NCBI GenBank assembly: GCA_020744425.1
Contig: JAGMUV010000010.1
Span: forward strand, 248,001-312,000
Length of the DNA stretch: 64,000 nt
From: Dactylonectria macrodidyma
Lineage: Eukaryota > Ascomycota > Sordariomycetes > Hypocreales > Nectriaceae
Reading direction: 5' to 3'
Shown: positions 47,000 through 59,480 of the stretch, in pieces
Layout: every line of letters starts with the position of its first letter
Numbering within the stretch: the stretch's first letter is position 1
Program-made: the position numbers and the translations under genes
Notes under the pieces: generated by a model
Databases searched by the model: none
The model's input: the letters and a program-made list of their open reading frames with translations, nothing else
What the model was told of the DNA's origin: nothing

Positions 47000-49900
47000 A
47001 GAACTTTCCTCCTTAGAAATAAAAATACTAAAGTCAGACAAACCTTCTTAGTAAAATCTAATAGATTTCTAGACCTTATAGAACTCTATTATTATATACT
47101 TAATAAATATAGTAACTTAGTTAGACTTAATAAGCCATAAGATAAAAAACCCCCTTCTAACTAGAATTCTATTAACTTATACTAAATAAAGGAAGCCTAG
47201 AAGATAATAAAAAGGATTCTTAAAAGAGCGAGAAAACTATAACTTCTTATAAATATACTAGGCCTAGAGCCACTTTACACCTCCTTAGAGTTAGAAATAG
47301 TAATAATAATAGAAAATGAGGATCTCTTTAAATATAGGGATCTTAAAGACTCTAAAAACTTCCTAGCCACCTAGTCAGAAGCTATAGTACTAGTAATAAC
47401 TAAGAATAGGCTAAGAAGACTTTCTAAAAAAGGAAAACAGCCCCTAATAGGACTAAGGATTAGAAGCTACTTAGTAATAGTATAATTAAACTATACACTA
47501 CTAATAGATAATAGTATCTCTAACCTAAGGCTAAGAAAAGTCTTCTAAAGAATAACTACTTAATATAAAGAGTTATTATAAAAAATATTAAAAGCTCTTA
47601 TTAGTAATATACGATTTAGCCTATTAGTATTAGATTAAACCTCCTAGATAGTAAAACCAGTGTATAAGTAGAAAGTACTACTAAGAAGGTTAGGATTATA
47701 AGAATTAGAATCTAGTAGAACGATCAGGCTATTATAAAGATAAAGAGGCTAAAGCCGCTATAATAAAGTCATTTCCTATATTAGAATGGATAAAGATACT
47801 ATTAAAGAAGTAAGGCAGTTACTAACCCTAGTAAAGCGAGCCTATGCTTAGTATTAAAAATCCTCTACTTTTAAAAATAATAGAAGAAACTACTAATATA
47901 AACCATAAGGAATAAGCAAGCTTTAAAATATAATAATAGCCTTTACTAATAGAATAAATAGCACTAATACTAAAATTAATACTATAGTAAGGGACTTTAA
48001 AAGGATATTAACCTAGTTCAATTCTATATAAAATAGCTTTAAGAATCTAAAAAAGCGCTTAATAGAAGTCTTAGAAAATATTAATATCCTTATAATATAG
48101 TTTAATAATATTACTATTTAAATAGGTAGTATAATTAATAAAGCTACCTTATTTACGAACTGACTGGATCGCTATAGTAAGAACTCTATAAAAGCAGACT
48201 GAATAGGAGTATAGCTAAATCTGACTTATATAATACTAAATTATTATAATTAGTTAGTATAAAAACCTATACTAGGCAAATCTTATAAAGTAACCCTAGG
48301 TTATTACTTATATATTAAGATTAGAGGCTTATATAAGCCTCCTTATAGTTAGAAAGAAGAATTTAATAACCTACTAAACAATACTTATAAAATAATAGAA
48401 GTAAGGAGCTAAAGAAGTTATAAGCTATTCCTAGCTAACCTTATAGTAAGATAAGCATCTCAGACACTAGTAATAATAGCAGCATTCATAACTAATAACA
48501 GGCACTTAAGTAAGAAGGACTATAATATTTAGCATTTAGGTCTATTCTAGCCTAATAAAGTTAAAAGTAATATAAGTAATTAAAGGAATACTTACTATAA
48601 TAGAAAGCAAATCATCTTTCGTAATATAGAATTATAAATAAATACAGTTAACACTTACTAGAATCCAATTAACCCTTATAAGTATAAAGCTATTTAAAAA
48701 GGACTTAAAAACAACCTTTAAAGGTCAGTATTAATATAATACTCTAATTAGCTCAATAATAAGAACTAAGAAAGGCTAACTTCTAATAAAGACCTATTTC
48801 TTAATACAGTATGTAAAGAATTTAATATATAATAAAATAATATGCTTAAATAGCTAATAAAAGCTAAATTCACTAAAGAGAATATTATAAGCAATAAGCA
48901 CATATGCGATTTTACTAGCATAGTCTTTACTAAAAAACAAGCTCTTAGAAGAATAACTAATTACTAATTACTACTTACTATTTACACCTATCTAGATACT
49001 AAACTTAAGGCTATTATAGACTCACTAAAGGAAGGAACAAGCCAGGCAGACTACCTTTCATACCTTAATAATAAAAAACATAATCTTTAGAATAAAATTA
49101 ATACTAAAAAGGAAGCGAATAACCTTAAACTAAAAACCGTATCTAAATTGAATATATATATAGCTTAAAAAGCGTTTATAGGCTATAGAAATAAGAAAGA
49201 TAATAAATCCGATAGTAAAGCAGAAGGACCTAACGCTCATTAGGGATAGAATGACTAAGATTAAAGATACCCATTAAAATACTAAGGATATAGTAACTAG
49301 GACTAAAGCGAGTAAGGACGCTTATAATAGAGTTAGAACCAGTTACTATACTAATAGGAAAGATAGCCTTATTAGTAAAGCTACTAGTAAGATAATTATA
49401 ACTCACTATACTATATAAATAATAAGTAATATAACTATAATAACTGGCTTAATAGAAATTAAGAATTAGACTATTAAAAGTAACTATAATAGTAAAAGAA
49501 TTCATCCTTAGAATAAGAAGAAGTAATACTAAAGGATAACTTATAAAATAGAAACTATAACTTAGGCTACTTTTAATAAAACCTCTAGCATTTCTTCTAT
49601 TACTAGTAAGACTAATAGTAGAAAGGGCTATATAGCCTAGAGCTATGCCTCTATAAGGATAATAAAAGGTTTTAAAAATAACATAAGGAACTAGTTATAA
49701 ATGGATATTACCTTATTAATGAAGGTAATAAGTCCTCTAATACTTTAAATAGTAATACTAGTAATAATAATATAGCTAATTTAGCCTTTATTAATGCATT
49801 TTATATTATAGAAATCCTAAAGCAGTAGTATAAATCTAGCCCTAGTGAAGGTTAAGTTATTAAAGCTATTAGAAGACCAGACTTTACTAAGACCCTAAAG

Positions 49901-52900
49901 CAGAAAGCAAATACCTACCTCTATATTCTAGTTAAATTCAATAATAAAGGAGACTCTTATGAAGTGTATTTAAATATAAGTATATCTACTATTCTAGCTA
50001 ACTATAATTAGCTAAAAACGCATAGAAATAAGATAGTATAAATGCATTAACTATTAAAAAAGGTAAATAGTATTAAAGCTAGTATAAAAGTGAATATAAA
50101 AGCCACTTTTAACTTTTATATACTAAGAACTATTAAAAGAAAAGACATTTTTATATACTTTATAATTAAAGTTAAAATTATAAAGAGACTAAGTCTAAAA
50201 ATGCTTATTAGAACTAACTTACTATATGAATATAGTATAAAGATTGATTTTATTAGTAAAAGCGTTATCTTTAAGTCAGCCTATAGTATAAGAACTAAGA
50301 GTAAGATTTTTAAAAAGAAGAAAGAGATTATTAGTAAGAAGGTTATAAGTATTAGAATAGTTATTATTAAACTTAAGTAAGTCGCTTTTATCTAAGCTAA
50401 CTAAGCAAAACTGCTTACTAAGGATATAATAGAAAGAATAGAACTAGAAGCCTTCTACTTTAAATTAATATATCTAGCCATATTTAATACTATAGTTAAT
50501 AAGAACACTCTACTACTCGTTTAAGTATTTAATAATAATAGTAAAAGAATAGTTATTTATAAATACTAAAAACTTAATTATATCTCTAACTATAATAATA
50601 ATAAGGAAGCTTACTTTATTAGTAGGATAAGCAGTCTTAAGTATCTATATAATAAGGAATTTAATTTAATTAATATACTTATTATAAAAGCTAAAAAGGC
50701 AGGCATTAAAATTAAATAAGACATCCTTCCTAATGCTTAAGAGGTTAATACTAATATACTTAGTTATAGAATCTCTATATTAAAAAATATACTAACTATT
50801 AAGAACTAATTTATAGTTAATATTACTAATATTAATAAAAAAATAGTAACTAAAGTCATCCTCTTAATAGATAAATATAATATCTATAGAAATAGAAGTA
50901 TTATCCTAATATTAAAAGAAATAAAGATATAAGTAGACCTTATTAATAAATAGTAAAACTAAAAGTATAACTTAAAGAAGTACCTTTTTAAAGTTAAAGA
51001 TTATACCTTACTTAATAAAACCTATAAGAAACTTTATATATAAAGAAAGATAGATTTTATAGACTAACTAACTATAATTACTTACTTTATATTTATTATC
51101 TAAAGGATTATAAATAGTAAAAAGAAAGGCAGAGTTATTATTAACCTTAGATTACTTAATTAATTAGTAATTCTAGACTGCTATCCCCTTCCTAATTAAG
51201 ATAATATTATAGAAGTAATAAGAGAAAAGGGATAGTACTTAGTTTTTAATAGTATAGGGTTTTTCTTCTAATTACTAGTACTTACTATATATTATAACCG
51301 CATAGTCGTTATTTCTAACTGCAGATTGGAGGTTTTTAATATAGCTTTAATAGGATTTAAGAATGCCCTTATTTATACTTAAAGATTTATAAATAGGATC
51401 TTTAGGCCTTATAATGCTTATATTCATATCTATATTAATAATATTATAATCTTTTTTAATATATAAGAAGAGTACTTTAAATACTTAGAAGTAGGCTTCT
51501 GAATTATTATAGAAAACTGAATATATATTACTATAATTAAGTCATTCTTTATATTTCTTACTATCCATTTCCTTAGCTTTATTATAAATAGTAAAAAAGT
51601 ATTTAAAACTTTTAATAGGTTAGACACTTTTATAAAAATAGTTATACTTATAAATCTAGCCGCCTTTAAAATATATATTAGTATAGCTAGTTTTATTAAG
51701 AAAGGCATCCTATAATATAAAATAAGAATCCGGAAACTCTAGGAAAGAAAAACACAGCTATTAAAAGAAGTATATAAAGAGTAGGAAATACTTAAAGGAC
51801 TATTAAAAAACGTCTATAAGTAGTAAGCTAAGTAAAAGACCTTTAAGTTAATAACTAAAAAAAGAGAGGCTTTTAATAACTTATAAAAGTTCTTTACTAA
51901 CCAATACTTCCTCTATTATTATAACCCTAAAAAACCATTATTTTTTAAAGTTAATACTTATAAGAAGGGCTTTAGCCTTTTTATATTTTAAATCTATAGA
52001 GAATAGAATAGTAAGAGTATCCTAAAGTAATATATTATATTAATAAAACTAAAGCTAATCCTTTTTATATTAAGACTAATATTAAAAGTAAAATAAAAAT
52101 ATAGCTTAATTAAAGCAGAAATAGCTATAATAATATAAGCAGTTAGAAAACTCTAAAAGATAGTTTAATTAAATCATAGTATAGTTAATATTATTACTAA
52201 CTATATAGTAACTAAAGGCATTATAATATATACCTCTTTAAATATAATAAACCTTAATAAAGTAAACCTTAAGCTAGTAAAAATCGCTAACTACCTCTCT
52301 ACTTTTAACCTCTAGATCTTTTATATCCTAAGCGCACTAAATATAATGCTTAATGCACTATCATGCCTATTAATATAGAAGTTATACTATTATAATACTA
52401 CTAAGAGTGAATTTAATAAGCTTAATACTAAAGCCTACTTAATAAAGGCTAAAGCTATTAGTATTAAAATATTATAAGAAATAAAGAAAAGCATCTTTTA
52501 AGAGTATACTAAAAACACCTATTTTATATAAATCTATAACTATCTTTATAAACTATATTTATAATAAGAAAAGCATAAAAGAATATTAAATATCTTAATT
52601 AAACCTTTTACCTTTAGGTAAAGCGATTTCCTTTATTATATTAATATATCTAATATATAGTATTTTTATATTTTATAACTAATAATTAGTACTATTCTTA
52701 AAGCTACTTATAATAACTATAAATATATAGGATTTTACTATATAATAGCTAATCTTAACTACTTATACCTTTACTATATAGTAAAGACTATATATAAATA
52801 TATTACATTCTACTTAACCTATAAAAAGAACTTAACTAATTAAAGGCCAGTTTTAAAAGAGCTATAATCAGTATAGGCCAAACTATATCCTTTTTATATA

Positions 52901-54150
52901 ATCTCTTTAGACTTTATTACTAATCTACTAAAAGTAACCTCTAAAGGGATAATATAAATAGTCTTAGGTTTTAATAAATTAGACTAATTCTGCTTAATTA
53001 ATTATATCTTTAGTAAAAAGACATTACTATTAGTAAGACATTCATCCTATTTAATAGAAGACTGAGTAATAATACTAATAAGAATACTGCTTTATAATAA
53101 CTAAGGAATCCTAATACGCATCCTTAATAATAAAGACCCTAAGTTCATATCTAGTATATAGAAGTCTATTCTCACCTTTCTTAAAGTCAAATATCTTATC
53201 TCTATAGTATATTACTTACAGACTAATAGAACTATAGAAAGAAGGAACCAGATAGTAAAAGCTAGCATGCGATTTCATATAGTAAAAAACCTAAATACGC
53301 TATAGCTAGCAATACTCTTAGTAATACAATTCAACCTTAATAACAGCCTATCCTAAGGTATTAGGCAGTCCCCGAATGAATTAGTATATAGATTCAAACT
53401 AAAGATAATAGTTAATTTCGTCCTTCTAATACGCACTTCTAACATTTAGATAGATAAAGAGGCTATTAATACATTATGAAAAATCTACTATTATAAAGCC
53501 CAGCTCCTTATTAATATAATAATAATAATAGCGAAGATTAAATATAACTAATACTATATATAGGTTAGAATTAATAAAGGGAATATAATTTACTTATAGC
53601 TTTATAAAGAATACTACTTATTAGAAAAGCTAAAGAAGAAATAGTCCTTAGTTAGAGCCAGACCTTACTATATAATATATCAAATCTACAAATAAGCATT
53701 TAAACTTAACTTCCTACCTTACTAGCATATTTACCTAATTATATTAATCTCTTAATTATAAAAACTAGAGTAAAAGGAGGACCTATTTAAAAGGCTATAA
53801 CCATTACTCTTACTAATAGCTATTAATAGATCTAAAGTTATAAACTACTAAGAAATCAAAAGAATCATCTAATAATACTATAAATAGTATAAGGAATAAT
53901 TAAAGTGATAATTTCTCTTATAATAGAAAAAGTACTTAGTAAAAGATAATAGTTAGTTAGATAAAGCTAATATATTAAAGAACGCTTTTAAGCTAGTCTA
54001 GGAATACCTTAAGAAGAATCCTACTAACTAAGTAAGCATCTTTAAGAAAAAGAAGATTCTACTCTCTAAAGAGCTAAAGTTAACCCTTAAAGAGTTAAAA
54101 ACACCTTAACTTTAAAAACTATAATAGTATACTAATACCCACTAGATAGA
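47000..54150 (+). pseudogene. Gyp-D gag-pol remnant, RIP-inactivated
   Basis: Plus-strand frames with mostly TAA/TAG stops. About 47.0-49.6 kb is a long frame in Gag position. At 49.9-50.4 kb comes the retropepsin region typical of fungal gypsy elements (YI.GT..GKDIF, then MLI..N and a run of IDFISKS; 50090-50380 is open). Reverse transcriptase follows at about 51.0-51.75 kb, with INLRLLN, FF.LLVL and YINN (51431-51442) in place of YIDD. RNase H is at about 51.9-52.4 kb and integrase at about 52.6-53.5 kb (LDFI.NLP, later NRTIERRNQ.VKA.MR). A C-terminal Lys-rich tail ends near 54.15 kb. Confidence 0.82.
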
Positions 54151-55134
54151 GAGAATAAGCAGAAGTACTAATAGATATTAAAGCTATACTTTCTAAAGCT
54201 AAATATTATATAAGAACTAGTAGAATTAATAATTAAATTATAATTATTAAAGAACTAGTAATACATGCTCTATCTATTAAATATAGTAAATCTAATAAAC
54301 TAAGAGATATTAATAGTAGTTATATAAATAATAAATAATAAAGCAATACTAATAGCTATTATATAAATATTAAAAGCTAAAAATAATATTAATAGCTACT
54401 TATATAAACACTAAAAGCTAAAAATAGCATTAATAGCTATTATATAGATATTAAATATTAAAACGCTAGTTACTAGCCAGCACTGACTAATAACTGACGT
54501 TTTCACTAGACTATTAATAGCTAGTAAAAACATCCTTAAGTAACTATTATTAGTTAGTAAGTAGCTAAAGTTAATAGCTACTACTACTAATAAAAGAAAT
54601 CCGACCTTAAAGCTACTATAAAAGTCAACCTAAGCCTTTTAATACTATATAACCTTAGCTTAGAGACTAAGAGCTACTAAAATCAACTAACTACTAGTAA
54701 TTACATTATTATACTATTAATTCTATTCTTCCTTTTTTTTATTAAATCTAAAATCTTTTAATTATAGAATAAGTACTATTACTTTTAACCTTATACTAAT
54801 AAAGATACTACTATACTATTAATTTTACCCTTTACTTTCTTTATTAAACTTAAATCCCTAAGTTATAAATTGCATACTATTATTTTGAACCTAATACTAG
54901 TAAAAGCACTATTTATACTATTAAAAATACCTACTTCTTTCTTCTTTTTCTTTATCCTTTAAAAATGCATAGTTATTAACTCTATATTACTACTACTTAT
55001 TAGAATACTATTAAAATTAATACTATTAAAATTCCCTTAAAATACTTAATTAATATAAGTAATAATAGTAATAAAAATACTAATAAATACTCTTTTATAA
55101 TTACTAAAAATAATAATCTAAGCAGTATTATTAT

Positions 55135-57600
55135 AAAAACCCACTAACTTACTAATAGCCTATAAAAAGAGTATAATAAAACCACCTAAAGCTACTAAGA
55201 GAGTATTAATCCCCTTACTAAAACCAGTATATCCCTCTTCTCTAATACTAAGATTAATAAGACTATCTTTTCTAACTCTAGTACTATTAGATTCAGACAT
55301 ACTACTAATAAAACCAGCACTCCTATCCGTAGAAAAGGCAGCAGCCCCTAGATCAGCCATACCAGCTCCCCTAAAGGTAGTAAGCCCCAAACCCCTATCT
55401 TAAGTACTAAAAAAACGGCCAAACTCCGCAAACTCTTTAAAAGAAAGGAGAAAGCTATCGCACTTAGTATCCATAGAGTCAAAACTAGCAGCCAGTCTTA
55501 TAAATACAATAGCTGACCTCTAAACGCCAGTCAATGCCTTCAGGCAACCTGAAATACCTAGGCGACTAGTAAAGATAATACAAACGCTACTAAAGCTATG
55601 GATATTAAGGAAGATAAAGAAATTAATAATAATAAGGACTCTATTAAAAATAGTAATACTATAGATAAAGAAAATATAGAAGAAGACGGATATAATAATA
55701 GTAAGAACGAATCCGCCTTAAATAATAATAAGGATATAGACTAGAAAAGTCCTAAAAGCGCAGACTAGCCTTTTAAAATTAAATCTAATAATAAATAGGG
55801 CAAAGCTAATAAAAAGTAGGATAAAACTAACCTTACTAAATATAAAGTCCTTAAAAGATATAATAACTTAAATATCCTTAACCTTACTAAAGGAATTAAT
55901 AGTATATCTTATTAAAAATAAGAAGAATAGTTTTATAATATTTACTTAGATATTACTAGTAAAAAGATAGTTAAAAGTAATCATACTCTTAGTAATCTTC
56001 ATACTTTTAATAAGAGTACTAATTATATTAAGTACTAGGACTTAAAAATAGCTATTTTCTTCTTTTAAGTTAAATTCAGCCTAATAGAATATAAATTCAA
56101 TAAATCTAATAATCCTATCTTCTTAAAATCAGAAGAAAGAAAGTTATATCTAATAACTTAAGAAATGCTATATAAAGAGTTCTAAGAATTCATTAAAAAA
56201 ATAAAGAATACTAACTAAAAAAAGTTAAAATTAATAATTATAAGAATAGGTCTAACTTAATAAATAAAGAATACACTTAAGGACTATTAGTAAGCCTACT
56301 TAGATAGTGAATATTTTAAAATGCAAAAGAAGACTATTTACTAACTAAAAAAGCTACTTATATAAGTAGAAATACTAGCCTACTAGTTTTTATACTTATA
56401 TAAGCAAATAAATAGGACTATTAGCAGAATACTAATAACACTTTAGAAATTACATTTATTAAACATTCTAAGGCCTAGAGATTAAATCATAAGCCAGACA
56501 GTCATAGGCAGCACTTATAACGCCACTTCTATTATAATTACTACTAATACTATAAGCATCATAAAGCAGACATAAGAATAATTAGAAAAGGCCCTTAAAT
56601 GGATCAACACCCTAAAGAAGTCAGTCACCTAAATCAGAAATACTTAGAACACTAGATCAGATAGTGATTCAGACGCCCTTAGAGATAAATTTATCTAAAT
56701 CGAGGCCTAAGCAGAAGTAAACGCTGAAATTAATAGTAAAGCCTTTAAATGCCTTATTAAAAAGGTTAATAAGATTAATATACAGAGCCTTAGAATAATA
56801 ATACTTATTATTAAATAAGATAATATAATAAAGGAAATTGCCTCTAATAGTATTAAATTTATTAATTAAATAAGATCTATCTTTAACCTTAAGAATTATA
56901 TAAAGGTATATAAACTTAAGCTAAATAAATTTAATACTAATAATATTATAAGCCTCTAGAATTATATAAAGGCATATAAGAAAGTCTAAAGCAAAATTAG
57001 TATTAATAAACTTATAAATATATACTATAAAGCTATTTATAATAAAGTAATTTCCTTTAAGAAAGTAAAACTAATAAACCTACTTATATAAAAGAAACTA
57101 ATAATAGAAGTACGAATTCCTACTACTACTAAGACAACTTTAATAAAAGAGCCTAATAAATAGAAAGCTAATAAAGAACTATAAGAAATACCTTAGAAAA
57201 AGTTAAAAATAGTAACTATAATTAACCTCTAAGATATCCTAAATAATTCTAATAATTTTACTAATTCACTAACCTTAATATAAGAATTAACTCTAATAAA
57301 GGTAAAACCAGCGCTAAAAAAGGCATTAGTAACTAAAAACATCAAAAAGCTACTAAATCTATTAACTCTTAAGCTAAAACTAGCGAGTATAAAGGAGTAG
57401 ATATAGAAACATGCCTAAATTAACCTTAACTCACTCTTCTCTAACCTAAAGTAAGTAATACTAAAGAAGAATTATTAATAACAGTTACCTTAATAATAAA
57501 CGTAATAATTAAGGAGTAGACTCTAGTAGGCAGAGAGGGCTAAGAAGGACTTAGATAGATAATAGGCAATAGAGACTTAATATTAACTACCCGAAGGATA
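55135..57600 (+). pseudogene. Extra reading frame downstream of Gyp-D pol, function unknown
   Basis: A plus-strand frame of about 820 codons lies between the end of integrase and the 3' LTR. It is interrupted only at RIP-type positions. The N-terminal 90 residues are Ser/Thr/Pro-rich (SNSSTIRF, SSPKGSKPQT), followed by a basic patch (LRKLFKRKEKA) and a strongly acidic stretch (IDKENIEEDG). A long Lys/Leu/Ile-rich and probably helical part follows, and a Gln-rich tail. No zinc knuckle, membrane anchor or enzyme motif was seen. It could be an env-position accessory ORF, a second Gag-like protein, or captured host sequence. The opposite-strand ORF 55160-55390 is its shadow. Confidence 0.55.
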
Positions 57601-57778
57601 ATTTTAATAATAGCGAGGTAGATTTAGATAGACGATAGGGCTAGAATTTAGAATGAATAGAGAATGTAAATTTTTCTCTTTTTATAAACTAATAGATTAT
57701 CTCTTTAGATTATTTTGCTTTTACTATATGCATTTTTACTATTAGTATAATGGCTTTTATCTCTTATTACTAGGCATT

Positions 57779-58022
57779 TATTATAAATAGGTTAGGACTA
57801 GGTTCTTACTAGTAGAAATAATAAGCCTATAGTTAAATCTTCTACTCTAAAAGTTAGATTAGATAATTAAGACTTTATATATAATATATAGAACTAGATT
57901 ACTAAGTACTAATTACTAAGGTAAAGGAACTGTAATAATATAAAACACTATAATAAGCATATCTAATAGTATAGCTATTAGTAATAACATCCCTTAGGTC
58001 AGATACAGAGAGAACTATAACA
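57779..58022 (+). repeat. Gyp-D 3' LTR
   Basis: 244 bp, followed by the TSD GCTTA and the rest of Cop-C. Confidence 0.88.
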
Positions 58023-58027
58023 GCTTA

Positions 58028-58480
58028 GTAGCCTTAAAGTTACTAGTAATACCTCCTTTATAAATAATACCCTTAATTAAAAAAGTTTATAGACTTATAT
58101 AATTAAGCTATTTAATAGGTTAATTAGTTAAAGAGTTAGTAAGTAAGATATAATTACTATATCTATAATAGAAGTAAAACTCCTAGTCTTAGTATAAGCA
58201 GCTAAGGAGTCCCTTTATATAAGCTGATTATTAAAAGAGCTTATAGTTTAATTAAATAACTTAATTATCTAAATTGACTATAATAACACTCAGACTATTA
58301 ACCTTATAACTACTGAAATAGCTACTTTAAAGACTAAGCTAAAGTAAATAAATATCTACAATTATTAGTTAAAGCAGGAGGTTTAAGGGGGGAAAATTTA
58401 AGTTAAATACACTAAGTTAATAAATATAGTTATAAATAGCTTAATAAAGGCCTTGCTAGTAGGAAAATGGAACTGCTTCC
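58028..58480 (+). pseudogene. Cop-C polyprotein remnant, part 2 (RNase H end)
   Basis: This continues the frame broken at 46520. The copia RNase H landmarks are visible: AAKESL-type block at about 58.2 kb, NNTQTINL at about 58.28 kb, then the conserved end VKYTKLIN followed by LIKALL...KWNCF at about 58.40-58.48 kb. Confidence 0.8.
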
Positions 58481-58619
58481 TTTATTAACTTAGCCTAGAT
58501 AATATTTAGAAAAAATAGTAGAACTAGAAGTAAGAAGGAATAGAAGAAAGGCTCTAAAATATAGAAGACTGCCTATAAAATACAGGCTCAATAGGGACCT
58601 ACTTAAGCCTAAGAGAGTA

Positions 58620-58834
58620 TATTAAATAGTAGTAAAAGGAAGCTTATAGAAATAGCTTAAAAAGCTAATAAATATTATCATTAAAGATGATAGTTACTAC
58701 TTATTGCCACAGGCTTAGCAAGCAACTTCCAGTTAATTCTATATAGCATAGAAAAGGCATATAGAGCTTACTCTAAAACCTCAAGCAGCAAGGGGGAATA
58801 CATAAATACAAGCAATTCACTCTAACATTTGACA
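58620..58834 (+). repeat. Cop-C 3' LTR
   Basis: 215 bp. The mutation load falls towards its right end, which is almost unmutated (ending ACATTTGACA). Confidence 0.87.
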
Positions 58835-58839
58835 CTATC

Positions 58840-58964
58840 ATTCCTATCGCTCCTATCCTGATTCATCAGACCTAAGCTGACTCATCTTCTGGTTCCCTGA
58901 GAGCCTGTCATCACGTATATATATTGCCAGTCCTGACCGCCTGGTCATGACATGGGTCGTGACA
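58840..58964 (-). repeat. Gyp-A right LTR, part 2
   Basis: 125 bp completing the 406-bp LTR begun at 41781. It is GC-rich and unmutated, in contrast with part 1. The TSD GAGGT follows. Confidence 0.88.
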
Positions 58965-59136
58965 GAGGTGGAATAGGAAGGTAGCAGAGTTGAGTATTAC
59001 CCTTTATACTCTCTGTCATACTAGCCGGGCTTAAGCTAATAGTGTTGCTAATAGTCGCCTCCCTTCTCTATCTGACATCTTGAGCGCAAGGGTAACCACG
59101 GCACCGACGCGTCTTAACACGATAACGGCCGGCTCC

Positions 59137-59480
59137 TGTCGCTCTTACCCGCATCGTACCGCACCGAGTCCGACGATCTGGCCGACCCTGCTCGCCATGT
59201 CATGGCCTGCGTCGAAAAGCAGCTTGACTTGCGCCGGCTGACCAGCATTCACAGCTGGCTGTGGCTTGCGGGTCGGTCCATGCCGCCGCGTCCGCTGCAC
59301 CGCCGGTGCTGGTCGGCCGAGACGTCATCGTCACGGAGCAGATGGACATGCATCTTGTCTGGACGACGCGCCGAATATTCCTCGAACCTATCCCCCGCTT
59401 CCTGCTCGAGCCGCGCTTCTGGAATATATGTTGACATATGGATCGGCAGGGCGGTCCACTGCCTGCTGGCCTTTGAGCTA
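59137..59480 (+). pseudogene. Fragment of a conserved fungal protein (believed DUF6601), frameshifted
   Basis: Frame 1 from about 59137 reads LPASYRTESDDLADPARHV and then LDLRRLTSIHSWLWLAG...MPPRPLH, a strongly conserved block of a widespread fungal family that I believe is DUF6601. After PLH (about 59300) the family match moves to another frame (VLVGRDVIVTEQMDMHLVW, then FLLEPRFW), consistent with loss of one base at about 59304. A second one-base shift follows FW near 59420 (EYMLTYGS). The C-terminal half with the membrane segments is absent. The first 110 residues of the family are thus present but broken. The DNA is not RIP-mutated. The ORF 59202-59648 taken at face value is chimeric. Confidence 0.65.

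Larger units (their letters stand above)
46526..58022 (+). mobile_element. Gyp-D: 11.5-kb Ty3/gypsy element inside Cop-C
   Basis: TSD GCTTA (46521-46525 and 58023-58027). The LTRs are 244 bp each (46526-46769 and 57779-58022), starting TATTATAAATAGG and ending ACTATAATA/ACTATAACA. Plus-strand gag-pol is followed by an additional frame of about 2.4 kb before the 3' LTR, which explains the unusual length. A solo LTR of the same family is at 10779-11023. A clear polypurine tract beside the 3' LTR is not visible. Confidence 0.9.
42062..58834 (+). mobile_element. Cop-C: Ty1/copia element in the Gyp-A right LTR, itself interrupted
   Basis: TSD CTATC (42057-42061 and 58835-58839). The LTRs are 215 bp each (42062-42276 and 58620-58834), starting TATTGAATAG/TATTAAATAG and ending ACATTTAATA/ACATTTGACA. 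A purine-rich stretch precedes the right LTR. Without Gyp-D and its TSD (46526-58027) the element is 5,271 bp, normal for copia. Plus-strand Gag, integrase, RT and RNase H remnants are present, the last split by Gyp-D. Confidence 0.9.
25666..58964 (-). mobile_element. Gyp-A: outer Ty3/gypsy element of a 33.3-kb nested insertion
   Basis: It starts TGTAACGATC and ends GGGTCGTGACA, flanked by a perfect TSD GAGGT (25661-25665 and 58965-58969). After the inserted elements are removed both LTRs are 406 bp (25666-26055 plus 32353-32368; 41781-42061 plus 58840-58964). They align throughout, with differences almost entirely of the RIP type. Coding remnants are minus-strand and a purine-rich tract borders the left LTR on that strand, so the right LTR is the 5' one. 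Nested inside are Gyp-B, Rep-E4, Rep-E5, MITE M5, Cop-C and, within Cop-C, Gyp-D. Its own length without insertions is about 7.6 kb. Confidence 0.9.

Noticed and set aside
50090..50380. Small gene of 96 codons
   Set aside because: It is the stop-free part of the Gyp-D protease region.
51430..51708. Minus-strand gene of 92 codons
   Set aside because: It is antisense to the Gyp-D reverse transcriptase, with composition typical of AT-rich shadows.
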